In this document: positions 41,796 to 50,208 of the stretch, piece after piece
Numbering within the stretch: position 1 is the stretch's first letter
Layout: each line of letters opens with the position of its first letter
The notes under the pieces: model-generated
The model's database searches: none
The model's input: the letters and a program-made list of their open reading frames with translations, nothing else
Told to the model about the DNA's origin: nothing
Program-made: the position numbers and the translations under genes
DNA from: an uncultured Eubacteriales bacterium
GTDB lineage: Bacteria; Bacillota; Clostridia; Oscillospirales; Oscillospiraceae
Direction of reading: 5' to 3'
DNA: 64,000 nt
Assembly: GCA_949289455.1 (NCBI GenBank)
Contig: CASEOA010000097.1
Span: 62,001 to 126,000, forward strand

Positions 41796-43469
41796 ATGAA
41801 CGAACCGCGCGCAAAGCGATTTGGACGCATTCTTCTGGTCCTCTTCGCGCTGGCCTGTGTCCTGACCATGGTCGTCTTCGCTGAGGGCGACGAGGAGGTC
41901 AAGAGCCAGTTCTACGGCACGATCTGGTCCCTGCTGCCCCCTGTGGTAGCCATCGGCCTGGCCCTGATCACCAAGGAAGTGTATTCTTCGCTTTTCATTG
42001 GTATCATGGTGGGCTTCTTCCTGCAAGCTGACTTCAACCCCGCCAACGCGTTCAACCTGTTCATCAACGACCTGGGCACCAATATCGGCGACAACGCCGG
42101 TATCCTGATCTTCCTGGTGGTGCTGGGCACCATGGTGGCCCTGATGATCCGGGCCGGCGGCTCCAAAGCCTACGGCGACTGGGCAGTGGCCCACATCAAG
42201 ACCAAGTCCGGCGCCCTGTGGGCCACCTTCATTCTGGCCATCGTGCTGGGCGTGGACGACTACTTCAACAACCTGACCACCGGTAACGTGATGCGTCCTG
42301 TCACCGACGGCCACCACATTTCCCGCGCCAAGCTGTCCTACATGTGCGACGCCACCGCCGCCCCCGTGTGTATCATGATGCCCGTTTCCTCCTGGGCCGC
42401 CGCCGTCACCGGCGTCATCAACAACGAGGAGCTGGGCTTCCAGATCTTCCTGCGGGCCATCCCCTACAACTACTACGCCATCCTGACCATGGTGTTTATC
42501 GTGGTCATGACCGCCCTCAACGTGGACTACGGCTCCATGAAGAAGCATGAGGACAACGCCGCCAAGGGCGACCTGTACACCACTCCCGAGCGCCCCTTCG
42601 CCGGTGCCGAGGAGATGAAGTTCAATCCTGCCGGTAAGGTTATCGACCTGGTTATTCCCGTGGTCATCCTCATCATCGGCTGCGTGGGCGGCCTGATCTA
42701 TGCCGGTTACCTGAACGGCGGCACCGATCTGCTGCACATGTTCGCCAATACCGACGCCTTCTTCGGCCTGCCCTTCGGCTCCGGTATCGCTCTGATCGTC
42801 AACTTCATCTATTTCATGGTGCGCCGCTCCATGAAGTTCACCGAACTGATGGACTGCCTGCCTGAGGGCTTCAAGCAGATGGTGCCCGCCATCCTGATCC
42901 TGTGCTTTGCCTGGACCATCGGCGGCGTCACCCGGTACGGCCTGGGCGCTCCCGAGTTCGTGGCTCACTTCGTGGAGCAGATGGGCCCCGGCCTGCACAA
43001 CCTGCTGCCCGCCGTGGTGTTCCTGATCGCCTGCGGTCTGGGCTTCGCCACCGGTACCTCCTGGGGCACCTTCGGTATCCTGCTGCCCATCGTGCTGGAA
43101 ATCTTCACCCCCGGCGGCTTCGACAACCTGACTGCTGAGGCCCTGAACGAAGTGCCCATCCTGATGGTGGGTATCGGCGCCACTCTGGGCGGCGCCGTCT
43201 GCGGCGACCACTGCTCGCCCATCTCCGACACCACCATCATGGCGTCCTCCGGCGCTCAGTGCTATCACATCAACCACGTGTCCACTCAGCTGCCCTATGC
43301 TATGACTGTGGCCGCCATCGCCTTTGTCAACTATGTGATTACCGGCCTCATCATCAACTATGTGCCTCAGATCGTCTGCCTGCTCATCGCCGTGGTCTCC
43401 ACCGTAGTGGTGATGCTGGTCATCGGCAAGACGAACCACTCCATGAGCATGCACTCTCAGCGCGACTGA
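41796..43469 (+). CDS. NhaC-family Na+/H+ antiporter or related carboxylate transporter
   Basis: A 557-residue polytopic protein with about 12 hydrophobic segments. VDDYFNNLTTGNVMRPVTD (about residues 151-169) and GGAVCGDHCSPISDTTIMAS (about 466-485) are the two conserved repeats of the NhaC/ion-transporter superfamily. It exchanges Na+ for H+ or another ion across the membrane. The first 30 residues contain a helix that is uncommon in NhaC and may be a signal-like anchor. GGGAGGG precedes the ATG. It is a single gene with its own promoter and terminator. Confidence 0.88.
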   Translation: MNEPRAKRFGRILLVLFALACVLTMVVFAEGDEEVKSQFYGTIWSLLPPVVAIGLALITKEVYSSLFIGIMVGFFLQADFNPANAFNLFINDLGTNIGDNAGILIFLVVLGTMVALMIRAGGSKAYGDWAVAHIKTKSGALWATFILAIVLGVDDYFNNLTTGNVMRPVTDGHHISRAKLSYMCDATAAPVCIMMPVSSWAAAVTGVINNEELGFQIFLRAIPYNYYAILTMVFIVVMTALNVDYGSMKKHEDNAAKGDLYTTPERPFAGAEEMKFNPAGKVIDLVIPVVILIIGCVGGLIYAGYLNGGTDLLHMFANTDAFFGLPFGSGIALIVNFIYFMVRRSMKFTELMDCLPEGFKQMVPAILILCFAWTIGGVTRYGLGAPEFVAHFVEQMGPGLHNLLPAVVFLIACGLGFATGTSWGTFGILLPIVLEIFTPGGFDNLTAEALNEVPILMVGIGATLGGAVCGDHCSPISDTTIMASSGAQCYHINHVSTQLPYAMTVAAIAFVNYVITGLIINYVPQIVCLLIAVVSTVVVMLVIGKTNHSMSMHSQRD

Positions 43470-43503
43470 GTGAGCGGTACATCGCAATAAGCAAAACCAA
43501 ACA

Positions 43504-43538
43504 ACAGCGCCCCCCGCCAGCGGCGGGGGGCGCTGTTT
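43504..43538 (+). terminator. Terminator after the NhaC-family gene
   Basis: ACAGCGCCCCCCGCC pairs with GGCGGGGGGCGCTGT around a 3-nt loop and is followed by TTTCAT. Confidence 0.85.
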
Positions 43539-43564
43539 CATAGCGTGAAGAGCGGAGATATGGT

Positions 43565-43581
43565 AGGGGCGGGTCCCGCCG
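43565..43581. repeat. Short dispersed palindromic repeat (partial)
   Basis: AGGGGCGGGTCCCGCCG contains GGCGGG-T-CCCGCC and matches the ends of the longer palindromes at 49916-49942 and 53423-53448, all bordered by a GTAGGGG or CCCCTAC end. Confidence 0.5.
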
Positions 43582-43647
43582 CGAAGGGATATAAAACACA
43601 GTGTATTATATAAGATTATAAAACTGCTTCCAGGCCGGCAGCAAGAA

Positions 43648-43683
43648 AGCCCCTGGGCCCGCCATATGGCGGGCCCAGGGGCT
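43648..43683 (-). terminator. Terminator of the MBOAT/DHHW operon
   Basis: A perfect 16-bp stem, AGCCCCTGGGCCCGCC / GGCGGGCCCAGGGGCT, has an ATAT loop. On the minus strand it is followed by TTTCTT. Confidence 0.88.
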
Positions 43684-43700
43684 GTTTCATATAGTTCCGC

Positions 43701-44837
43701 TCAGCGGATCATCCACAGCAGGTTGGTGTCGGTGGAAAAGTTGGGGATGCTGTAGAGCACCAGGGCCTGGTCAATGCCGTTCTGCTGAATGTAGTCCTTC
43801 ACGGACAGCCGGTAGTACCGCAGGTCGATCAGGTGGATCTCGGAGAAATGGGCGGTGAGGAAGGGCACCAGGGAGTCGGTATAGGAGTCCCGGATGATGA
43901 GCAGCTTGGGTTTGTCGGTGTTGGGGGTCTTGACCACGCCCAGGGACTGCTGGCCGCCCAGGAACATGGAGTACTTGTCCTTCACAGAGAGGAAGGAGGT
44001 ATCGTACAGGGCCCGGGCCTTTTCCACCGGATTGCCCTTGTTGTCATAGGTGTGCTCGGTGACGGTGATGCCGGTGTCGGGCACATAGGTGGTGATGGTG
44101 TCGGGGCGGACCCACCGCACGCCGGAGGAAGAGAACACGGTGCCGTAGAACTCGGTGGAGCGGATGGTCTCGGTGTAGGTTTCCAGGGGCACCGGGGTGT
44201 AGCCCAGGGCGTCGGCCAGGGCGACGTAGCCGTAGTAAGCGCCCAGGCTGGTCCAGTGGTGGTCGGTGCGGTAGAAAATCTCCTCGTCCTTGTGGGCGTA
44301 CAGGTTGGTGTACAGGTCGGCCCAGGCGGCGGAGGTGACGGTGTTCTTGGCCTGGTCAATGATGGCAAACTGGCTGGCGTTGGGGGCCCCGGCGGGGAGC
44401 CGGTCGGCCCAGATGCAGGCCTGGGTGGGGATGAGGCCAAAGGCCACGGGAATGCCGGCGTTCTGGGCAAAGGTGTTCACATAGCCCAGGTCGGTGGCCA
44501 GCTTCTGGGCGTCGGGCTGGTCAAACCGGGTGATGAGGGTGTCCTGGGCACAGAAGTACACGTTGTTATTCTCCTGCTTGCCCAGTACCTTCTCGGTACG
44601 GGCCTTCAGGTCCACCCACAGGTCACGGGCCACAAACTGGTCGGTGGTATAGGTCTCAAAGGAGGACATGAACTTGCCGCTGAGCAGGGAGTCCACGGTA
44701 AGCTCGGGCATCTGCTCCAGCTGCCGGTTCTCCATCTGGGAGAACTCCTGGTCGGGGGCCACGGCGTTGGCCACCAGGAACAGGCCGATAAAGGCACAGA
44801 ACAGGGCGGTAATGAAGATACAGTACTTTTTCGACAT
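43701..44837 (-). CDS. DHHW-family (AlgJ/AlgX-like) surface polysaccharide acetylation protein
   Basis: A 378-residue protein with an N-terminal signal anchor (residues 5-27). The catalytic FYRTDHHWTSLGAYYG (about residues 185-200) contains the Asp-His pair, and LLIIRDSYTDSLVPFL (about 312-327) contains the SGNH nucleophile Ser. It is closer to the family norm (RDSY) than the paralogue at 30470-31678 (RESF). It follows its MBOAT partner by 15 nt on the same strand. Confidence 0.88.
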   Translation of the reverse strand: MSKKYCIFITALFCAFIGLFLVANAVAPDQEFSQMENRQLEQMPELTVDSLLSGKFMSSFETYTTDQFVARDLWVDLKARTEKVLGKQENNNVYFCAQDTLITRFDQPDAQKLATDLGYVNTFAQNAGIPVAFGLIPTQACIWADRLPAGAPNASQFAIIDQAKNTVTSAAWADLYTNLYAHKDEEIFYRTDHHWTSLGAYYGYVALADALGYTPVPLETYTETIRSTEFYGTVFSSSGVRWVRPDTITTYVPDTGITVTEHTYDNKGNPVEKARALYDTSFLSVKDKYSMFLGGQQSLGVVKTPNTDKPKLLIIRDSYTDSLVPFLTAHFSEIHLIDLRYYRLSVKDYIQQNGIDQALVLYSIPNFSTDTNLLWMIR

Positions 44838-44852
44838 AGCTGATACCTCCGA

Positions 44853-46253
44853 TCAGAAGCGGAAATAGAGGAAGGGGTTGTAGGTGGCGTCCACCAGGTA
44901 GGCGGTGGAGAAGATGAGCCCCACCAGAAGCACCACCGGCAGCACCACCTTCATGGGCTTTTGGGGCAGCTTGGTCCACAGCTTGGCGGCCAGGGGGGTG
45001 GAGGCCACGCAGCAGATGAGGATCATGGGCAGGAAGGAGGAGAAATAGTATCCCACACTGGCGCTGGTCAGGCCGGCGGGGGCAATGCCAAACATGGCCT
45101 TTAGGTAGATGCCCAAATGGCCGAAATCCTCCACGGCAAAGATAGCCCAGCTCACCAGCACCAGGAACAGGGTGTAAATATGCTGCACCACAGCGGGACA
45201 TTTCTCCAGCAGCTTGCCCAGGAATGCCTTTTCCAGGATGACCAGCACCGCAAAGTACAGGCCCCAGATCAGGAAGTTCCAGCTGGCGCCGTGCCAGATG
45301 CCGGTGGCGGCCCACACCACGAAGAGGTTGAAGAAGAGCCGGCCCTTGCCTACCCGGTTACCCCCCATGGGGATATACAGGTACTCCCGGAACCAGGAGC
45401 CCAGGGAGATGTGCCACCGGCGCCAGAACTCGGTGACCGACTTGGAGATATAGGGGTAGTTGAAGTTGCGCAGGAACTCGAAGCCCAGCATCCGGCCCAG
45501 GCCCACTGCCATGTCGGAGTAGCCGGAGAAGTCGAAGTACAGCTGGAGGGAGAAGGCCACCACCCCCAGCCAGGCGCCGGCCACGGTGAGCTGGTCGGTG
45601 GGCAGGGCCAGGTACACGTCCCACAGCTTGCCGATGTTGTTGGCCAGCAGCACCTTTTTGGCCAGGCCCACCGTAAACACCTGCACACCGGAGGCAAACT
45701 GCTCCGGGGAGTGGGTGCGGTAGGTCATCTGATCGGCCAGCTCCTTGTACTTGATGATGGGGCCGGCAATAAGCTGGGGGAAGAGGGTGACGAAGGTGCC
45801 GAAGTTGACAATGTTCTTCTGGACGTCGGCGTCCCCGCGGTACACGTCCACGGGGTAGGTCATGGTCTGGAAGGTGTAGAAGGAGATACCGATGGGCAGA
45901 GCCAGGTTCAGGTTGGGTACTCCCACGCCGAAGTGCTGGAAGGTGCGGGCCACCAGATCCCAGTACTTAAAGAAGAACAGAATGGCCAGATTGAGCACCA
46001 GGGCAATGGCCACAGCGGCCCGGGCTCCCTTGTCGTTCCCCTGGAGCTTGCACCGCGCCACCACCAGTCCGGCAAAGAAGTCCAGAACGATGGTAAAAAT
46101 CATCAGCACGATGTACTTGGGTTCACCCCAGCCATAAAAGACCAGGTTGACCACCAGCAGCCACAGGTTACGCCATTTTAGGGGTGTGATATAGTAGACG
46201 AGCAATACAATGGGTAAATAAAGAAACAAAAAATACAGGCTGGAAAAGACCAA
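44853..46253 (-). CDS. MBOAT-family O-acyltransferase (AlgI/DltB-like)
   Basis: A 466-residue protein, the same length as the copy at 29055-30455. FWRRWHISLGSWFREYLYIP (about residues 278-297) and the catalytic ATGIWHGASWNF His are conserved. It has about 11-12 membrane helices. The start is a TTG at 46253 preceded by AAGGTGAG. It passes acyl groups to the DHHW protein encoded downstream. The presence of two complete pairs suggests two different glycan acceptors. Confidence 0.92.
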   Translation of the reverse strand: MVFSSLYFLFLYLPIVLLVYYITPLKWRNLWLLVVNLVFYGWGEPKYIVLMIFTIVLDFFAGLVVARCKLQGNDKGARAAVAIALVLNLAILFFFKYWDLVARTFQHFGVGVPNLNLALPIGISFYTFQTMTYPVDVYRGDADVQKNIVNFGTFVTLFPQLIAGPIIKYKELADQMTYRTHSPEQFASGVQVFTVGLAKKVLLANNIGKLWDVYLALPTDQLTVAGAWLGVVAFSLQLYFDFSGYSDMAVGLGRMLGFEFLRNFNYPYISKSVTEFWRRWHISLGSWFREYLYIPMGGNRVGKGRLFFNLFVVWAATGIWHGASWNFLIWGLYFAVLVILEKAFLGKLLEKCPAVVQHIYTLFLVLVSWAIFAVEDFGHLGIYLKAMFGIAPAGLTSASVGYYFSSFLPMILICCVASTPLAAKLWTKLPQKPMKVVLPVVLLVGLIFSTAYLVDATYNPFLYFRF

Positions 46254-46288
46254 AGACTCACCTTCTCTTATCGGTACTCAGGAAAGAG

Positions 46289-46312
46289 GCCCGGCAGGAG
46301 ACCCTGCCGGGC
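46289..46312 (-). terminator. Hairpin between the DUF4358-like gene and the MBOAT gene
   Basis: GCCCGGCAGG (46289-46298) pairs with CCTGCCGGGC (46303-46312) around AGAC. The minus-strand T tail is broken (CTCTTTCC), so it may attenuate rather than stop transcription. Confidence 0.65.
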
Positions 46313-46342
46313 GCTCGCAAAGGAGATTATACCCTGAAAGTC

Positions 46343-47140
46343 TTACTTTGTATAGCTGTTAAAGATAGAAACCGCCTGATCCACCTTATCGCTGATGGCG
46401 AAGAGGATGTAGTTGCCGCTGGTGACCACCTTGTAGTTCTCCACCAGCTCCAGCTGCTCGGGCAGGTACTGGGACCACTGGGCCACCAGGTCGGCCTGAC
46501 GCTTGGCGATACCGGCCTTGACGGTGTCCATCTTGCCGCTCTTGACCTCGGCCACGAAGAACTCGGTGGCATGGACGGCCATGGCGGGCATGGCGCACTT
46601 ATAGCTCACCAGATCGGAGGCATTGATGCCGTAGAAGCTGGACAGCAGGGCGTCGTCCAGCTGGATCAGGCTGGGCAGCTCCAGGGCGGAGATGCCGCTC
46701 CACACGGAGGACACCACGTCCACCTGGGGCTTGGCGGTGGGGGTGGGCGCGGGGGTAGCGGTGGGTTTGGTGGTGGGGGTGGGAGTGGCGGTAGGCTTGG
46801 TCGTGGGCTTGGTCGTGGGCTTGGTCGTGGGCTTGGTCGTGGGTTTGGTGGTGGGCTGGGTGGTAGGCTTGGCAGTGGGCTTGGTGGTGGGCTGGGCGGA
46901 GGGCTCGTTGGAGGGCTCCTCCTGGTCGGGGGACTCGGTCTCCTCCACGGGAGCGGAGGACTCGGGCACGGGGGTGGTCTCCTCCACCGGGGCGGAGGAC
47001 TCAGGGGCGGGGGTGGTGCTCTCGGTCACGGGGGCGGAGGGAGAGGGGGAAGTCTGGGCGTTATTGCCGCCGCCGCAGGCGGAGAGCATGCTCAGGGTAA
47101 GCGTTCCGGCCAGGGCCAGAGCGATAAGACGACGATTCAT
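46343..47140 (-). CDS. DUF4358-like lipoprotein with long Pro-Thr-Lys linker
   Basis: A 265-residue predicted lipoprotein: signal peptide with lipobox LSMLSAC (Cys22). A low-complexity Ser/Pro/Glu stretch follows, then an array of PTTKP-type units (about residues 85-140), and a globular C-terminal half starting near residue 145. The C-terminal domain fits DUF4358 proteins, which commonly sit beside MBOAT/DHHW genes. I chose ATG 47140 (AAGGAG 11 nt upstream) over ATG 47149. The linker probably spans the wall so the domain can act near the surface. Confidence 0.75.
   Translation of the reverse strand: MNRRLIALALAGTLTLSMLSACGGGNNAQTSPSPSAPVTESTTPAPESSAPVEETTPVPESSAPVEETESPDQEEPSNEPSAQPTTKPTAKPTTQPTTKPTTKPTTKPTTKPTTKPTATPTPTTKPTATPAPTPTAKPQVDVVSSVWSGISALELPSLIQLDDALLSSFYGINASDLVSYKCAMPAMAVHATEFFVAEVKSGKMDTVKAGIAKRQADLVAQWSQYLPEQLELVENYKVVTSGNYILFAISDKVDQAVSIFNSYTK
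46790..46905 (-). repeat. Tandem 12-nt repeats encoding the TTKP linker
   Basis: Imperfect copies of the 12-nt unit GGCTTGGTCGTG (plus strand) run through this stretch, at least four nearly identical in a row. They encode repeated Thr-Thr-Lys-Pro. Such arrays change length by slippage, so linker length may vary between strains. Confidence 0.85.
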
Positions 47141-47264
47141 AGCGGTCATTCTCCTTCAATCATGTTATTTTTGGTGTTCGCAGTATTGGACGGCGGAGGG
47201 GAGAAAAAAGTTCCGGGAAATTCTGAAAAATTTTTTGAGGGATTTTCTCCCGCCTTCTCCCGGC

Positions 47265-47293
47265 TTTACCGGCGGGCGTAACCATGATATAAT
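47265..47293 (+). promoter_or_regulatory. Promoter of the deacetylase-like gene
   Basis: TTTACC (47265-47270), a 17-nt spacer and a consensus TATAAT (47288-47293) with an extended TG at 47285-47286 give a start about 30 nt before the ATG. Confidence 0.78.
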
Positions 47294-47327
47294 AAAACAA
47301 TCAACGGCGAAAAAAGGGGGGACGGCC

Positions 47328-48575
47328 ATGAAGCTGCAATACCGGCTGGCGGCGCTGCTGCTGGCGGCGGCGTCGGTGCTGGGGATTCTGGGGCTGAACC
47401 GGGCCTCGGCGGATGAGATCGACATCTATCTGCTGGCGGAGAACGACGTGATGGCCGACCTGCCGGTGGAGGCCATGCCGGCCTGGATCGGCGGGGTGCT
47501 GTACATCCCCTATACCGCCTTCGACTGGACGGTGACCAAGGTCAACCTGGGGGTGTCCTACGGCCAGGTCCGGGAGGGAGACGAGTACCTGCTCACCTTG
47601 TACAGCCTGGACAACATCCTCACCTTTGACGTGAACCGGGGCACCTGCGTGGACCGGCGGGACAACCCCCAGAACATGCGGGCGGTGTATCGCAACGGGT
47701 ATGTGTTCGTACCTGTGGCGGCGGTATGCTCCTTTTTCGGCCTGGGTTACACCTATACCCCCACCAACTACGGCACCCTCATCCGCATCACCAACGGCCA
47801 GCAGCGGCTGGGCAGCGAGTTTGTCCAATACGCCGAGGGTTCCATGCGGGAGCGGTACAACCGGTACTTAAAGCAGCTCAGCCCGCCCACTCCGGTGGTG
47901 ACCACCACGCCCAAAGTGACCGCCACGCCCCAGCCCTCGGCCACCTCCACCCAGACGCCTGTGAACACGCCTCGGCCCTCCACCCAGCCCCGGCCCACGC
48001 CAACCCCCACACAGGATGAGGACGAGGAGGAGCCGGAGGAGCTGACCGTCTACCTGTCCTTCCTGTGTACCGGCGGCGGGGATCTGGACGGCATTTTGGA
48101 GCAGCTGTCCGTCTCCAACGTCCGGGCCCTCTTTCTCTTCCGGCCCGGCCAGCTGGAGGACTACGGGGCCCAGCTGCGGCAGATTGCGGGCAGCGGGCAC
48201 CAGATCGGCTTCAGCCTGACGGGCACCACCGGGGAGGAGCTGCTGGAGGAGCTGGACCGGGGCCAGGAGCTGCTGGCCCGGCTGGCCCACACCGCCAGCC
48301 ACACCTTTTACCTGGAAAACGGGGACAGCGCCCTGGCCGCCGGCCTGACGGAGCAGGGCCTGGCCTGTTGGACCGGACAGGCCAAGCAGCTGGAGGACGG
48401 GCGCAGCGATTACAACCGGTGCAACGCCCTGCTGGCTGCCCTGGAGAGCTACCACGGCAGCGTCCGGGTGCTGCTGGACGACGGCGCGGGCACGGCGGAC
48501 ACCCTGGCCCGGCTGCTGCCCCGGCTGTCCGGGGCCAACTGCGTGGCCCGGCTGCCGGTGGAGACGTTGTTTTAG
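47328..48575 (+). CDS. Secreted protein with copper-amine-oxidase-N-like domain and degenerate polysaccharide-deacetylase-like domain
   Basis: A 415-residue secreted protein: signal peptide (1-28); an N-terminal half (about 30-170) with VLYIPYTAFDW and GYVFVPVAAVCSFFGLGY strands like the stalk domain PF07833; a Thr/Pro linker (about 183-228); and a C-terminal domain (about 240-410) that follows the NodB barrel order. The metal and catalytic motifs are missing: the TFDDG position reads LCTGGG and the HSxxH position reads FSLTG. It may be a binding, non-catalytic relative. GGGGGG precedes the ATG. Confidence 0.65.
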   Translation: MKLQYRLAALLLAAASVLGILGLNRASADEIDIYLLAENDVMADLPVEAMPAWIGGVLYIPYTAFDWTVTKVNLGVSYGQVREGDEYLLTLYSLDNILTFDVNRGTCVDRRDNPQNMRAVYRNGYVFVPVAAVCSFFGLGYTYTPTNYGTLIRITNGQQRLGSEFVQYAEGSMRERYNRYLKQLSPPTPVVTTTPKVTATPQPSATSTQTPVNTPRPSTQPRPTPTPTQDEDEEEPEELTVYLSFLCTGGGDLDGILEQLSVSNVRALFLFRPGQLEDYGAQLRQIAGSGHQIGFSLTGTTGEELLEELDRGQELLARLAHTASHTFYLENGDSALAAGLTEQGLACWTGQAKQLEDGRSDYNRCNALLAALESYHGSVRVLLDDGAGTADTLARLLPRLSGANCVARLPVETLF

Positions 48576-48587
48576 TTGTTTTAAAGG

Positions 48588-48611
48588 AAGGGCGGGCCCA
48601 TGCCCGCCCTT
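48588..48611 (+). terminator. Terminator after the deacetylase-like gene
   Basis: AAGGGCGGGC (48588-48597) pairs with GCCCGCCCTT (48602-48611), followed by TTCC. Confidence 0.75.
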
Positions 48612-48648
48612 TTCCATATTATATAATAAGGTATAGGAGGCGGCGTAT

Positions 48649-49809
48649 ATGCGCAGCGTGTATCTGGACAACGGGGCCACGTCCTACCCCAAGGCCCCCG
48701 GGGTAGGGGAGGCCATGGCCTGTTTCATCACCGAGGTGGGCTGCAACATCGGCCGAGGGGGATACCAGCGGGCCTACGACGCGGCGGGCCGGGTGCTGGA
48801 GGTGCGGGAGGCCCTTAACGCCCTGGTCAACGGTCCCAGCCCCCGGAATGTGGTGTTTACCGCCGGGGCCACCGCCAGCCTGAACCTGCTGCTCAAGGGC
48901 CTGCTGCGGCCGGGGGACAGGGTGCTCACCTCCCCCATGGAGCACAACGCCGTCCTCCGCCCCCTGGAGCAGCTCAAGCGCCGGGGGGTGGTGGTGGTGG
49001 ACTACCTGCCCTGCACCGGCCGGGGGGAGCTGGTGCTGGAGGGGTTGGCGGAGCGGATCACCCCCGATCTCCGGGCGGTGGTGCTCTGCCACGGCTCCAA
49101 TCTGTCCGGCACCCTGTTTCCCATTGAAAAGGTCGGCCCGCTCTGCCGGGAGAAGGGCGTCTTTTTCCTGGTGGACGCCGCCCAGACCCTGGGGGCATTC
49201 CCGGTGGACATGGCCGCCATGGCTATCGACGGGTTGGCCTTCCCCGGCCACAAGGGCCTGCTGGGGCCCCAGGGCATCGGCGGGCTGGTGGTCACCGACG
49301 CCCTGGCGGCGGAGCTGGAGCCTCTGCTGGCCGGGGGCACCGGCAGCATGTCGGAGTCCCTGGACATGCCCCCCTACCTGCCCGACCGGTTCGAGGCGGG
49401 CACCCTTAACCTGCCCGGGGTGTTTGGCCTGGGGGCGGCTCTGGACTATCTGACGGAGCAGGGGGCGGCCCTGCGGGACAGGGAGCACAGGCTGGCCGGT
49501 CACCTGTGGGCCCGGCTTATGGAACTGGAGGAGGACGGCATCCGGGTGCTGGGCGCCCTGGACCCGGCCTGGCGCACAGGGGTGGTGTCCATCGACTGCC
49601 GGAAGATGGACAACGCCCAGCTCTCCTACCTGCTGGAGCAGGACTACGGTATCCAGACCCGCTGCGGCCTACACTGCGCCCCCGTGGCCCATCAAACCCT
49701 GGGCACCTTCCCCCAGGGGGCGGTGCGCTTCTCCGTGGGCCCCTTCAATACCTTTGAGGAGATCGACTATGTCCAGGGGGCCGTGTATGACCTGCTGACC
49801 AGCCTCTGA
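48649..49809 (+). CDS. Cysteine desulfurase-like class V aminotransferase
   Basis: A 386-residue PLP enzyme. YLDNGATSYPKAP is the N-terminal signature; the AHG-type PLP pocket is LVDAAQTLGAFPVDM; the PLP Lys lies in AFPGHKGLLGPQG (Lys near residue 202); and the mobile-loop Cys lies in TRCGLHCAP (about 336-344), the position that carries the persulfide in NifS/SufS. It belongs to the EF2568-like subfamily, whose role may be sulfur or selenium delivery. It could serve the SufCB or Sel systems in this window, but the genes are not linked. GGAGG precedes the ATG. Confidence 0.85.
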   Translation: MRSVYLDNGATSYPKAPGVGEAMACFITEVGCNIGRGGYQRAYDAAGRVLEVREALNALVNGPSPRNVVFTAGATASLNLLLKGLLRPGDRVLTSPMEHNAVLRPLEQLKRRGVVVVDYLPCTGRGELVLEGLAERITPDLRAVVLCHGSNLSGTLFPIEKVGPLCREKGVFFLVDAAQTLGAFPVDMAAMAIDGLAFPGHKGLLGPQGIGGLVVTDALAAELEPLLAGGTGSMSESLDMPPYLPDRFEAGTLNLPGVFGLGAALDYLTEQGAALRDREHRLAGHLWARLMELEEDGIRVLGALDPAWRTGVVSIDCRKMDNAQLSYLLEQDYGIQTRCGLHCAPVAHQTLGTFPQGAVRFSVGPFNTFEEIDYVQGAVYDLLTSL

Positions 49810-49814
49810 TCCAA

Positions 49815-49868
49815 ACCTTCCCCCCACAGGGGGGAAGGTGGCTGGCCGCAGGCCAGACGGATGAGGGG
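49815..49868. repeat. Dispersed repeat A, left copy
   Basis: ACCTTCCCCCC-ACA-GGGGGGAAGGT forms a strong hairpin, followed by GGC…CCGCAG…C…GGATGAGGGG. The same order occurs at 53219-53266. The two copies bracket the S-layer gene. Confidence 0.75.
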
Positions 49869-49915
49869 ACGCGCCGTTGCCTGCCCCGTTCCGGCGGCGC
49901 AGGGAAATGAAACAC

Positions 49916-49942
49916 CGGGCGGGTCTGGGACCCGCCCCTACA
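49916..49942. repeat. Dispersed palindromic repeat B, left copy
   Basis: GGGCGGGTCTGGGACCCGCCC followed by CTAC is palindromic. The stretch 49810-50114 otherwise contains no gene or motif I recognise. Confidence 0.65.
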
Positions 49943-50114
49943 CAACCCCCGCCCGCCTCTGTAACAAAGCCGATCTGCCCCTGCAAGTACAAAAACGCCA
50001 AGGGACCCCCCTGGTATCCCGGCCTTTCCCCGTCAAACCCGCCAACCTTCCCGGGTCCCCCCTCCCAAAGTCCACCGCTTATTTTACGCTTATGTTACAA
50101 AACCGCCGGGGGTG

Positions 50115-50143
50115 TTGACGGCGGGCCGCGGATGGATTATGAT
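50115..50143 (+). promoter_or_regulatory. Strong promoter of the S-layer protein gene
   Basis: TTGACG (50115-50120), a 17-nt spacer and TATGAT (50138-50143) give a leader of about 58 nt ending in a strong AAGGAGGAA site before the ATG, fitting a highly expressed gene. Confidence 0.8.
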
Positions 50144-50208
50144 ATTGCCAGACTCGGGAGAGGATGTTTCCTTGACTAAAGTCTAAAAAAATTAAGGAGG
50201 AATACCAA

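Noticed and set aside
43585..43647. AT-rich stretch with TATATAAG-like sequence before the MBOAT/DHHW terminator
   Set aside because: No matching -35 or downstream gene on either strand; it is treated as spacer.
46790..46905. CRISPR-like tandem repeat
   Set aside because: The units are 12 nt without spacers, and they are in frame encoding Thr-Thr-Lys-Pro in a lipoprotein. No CRISPR array was seen in the window.
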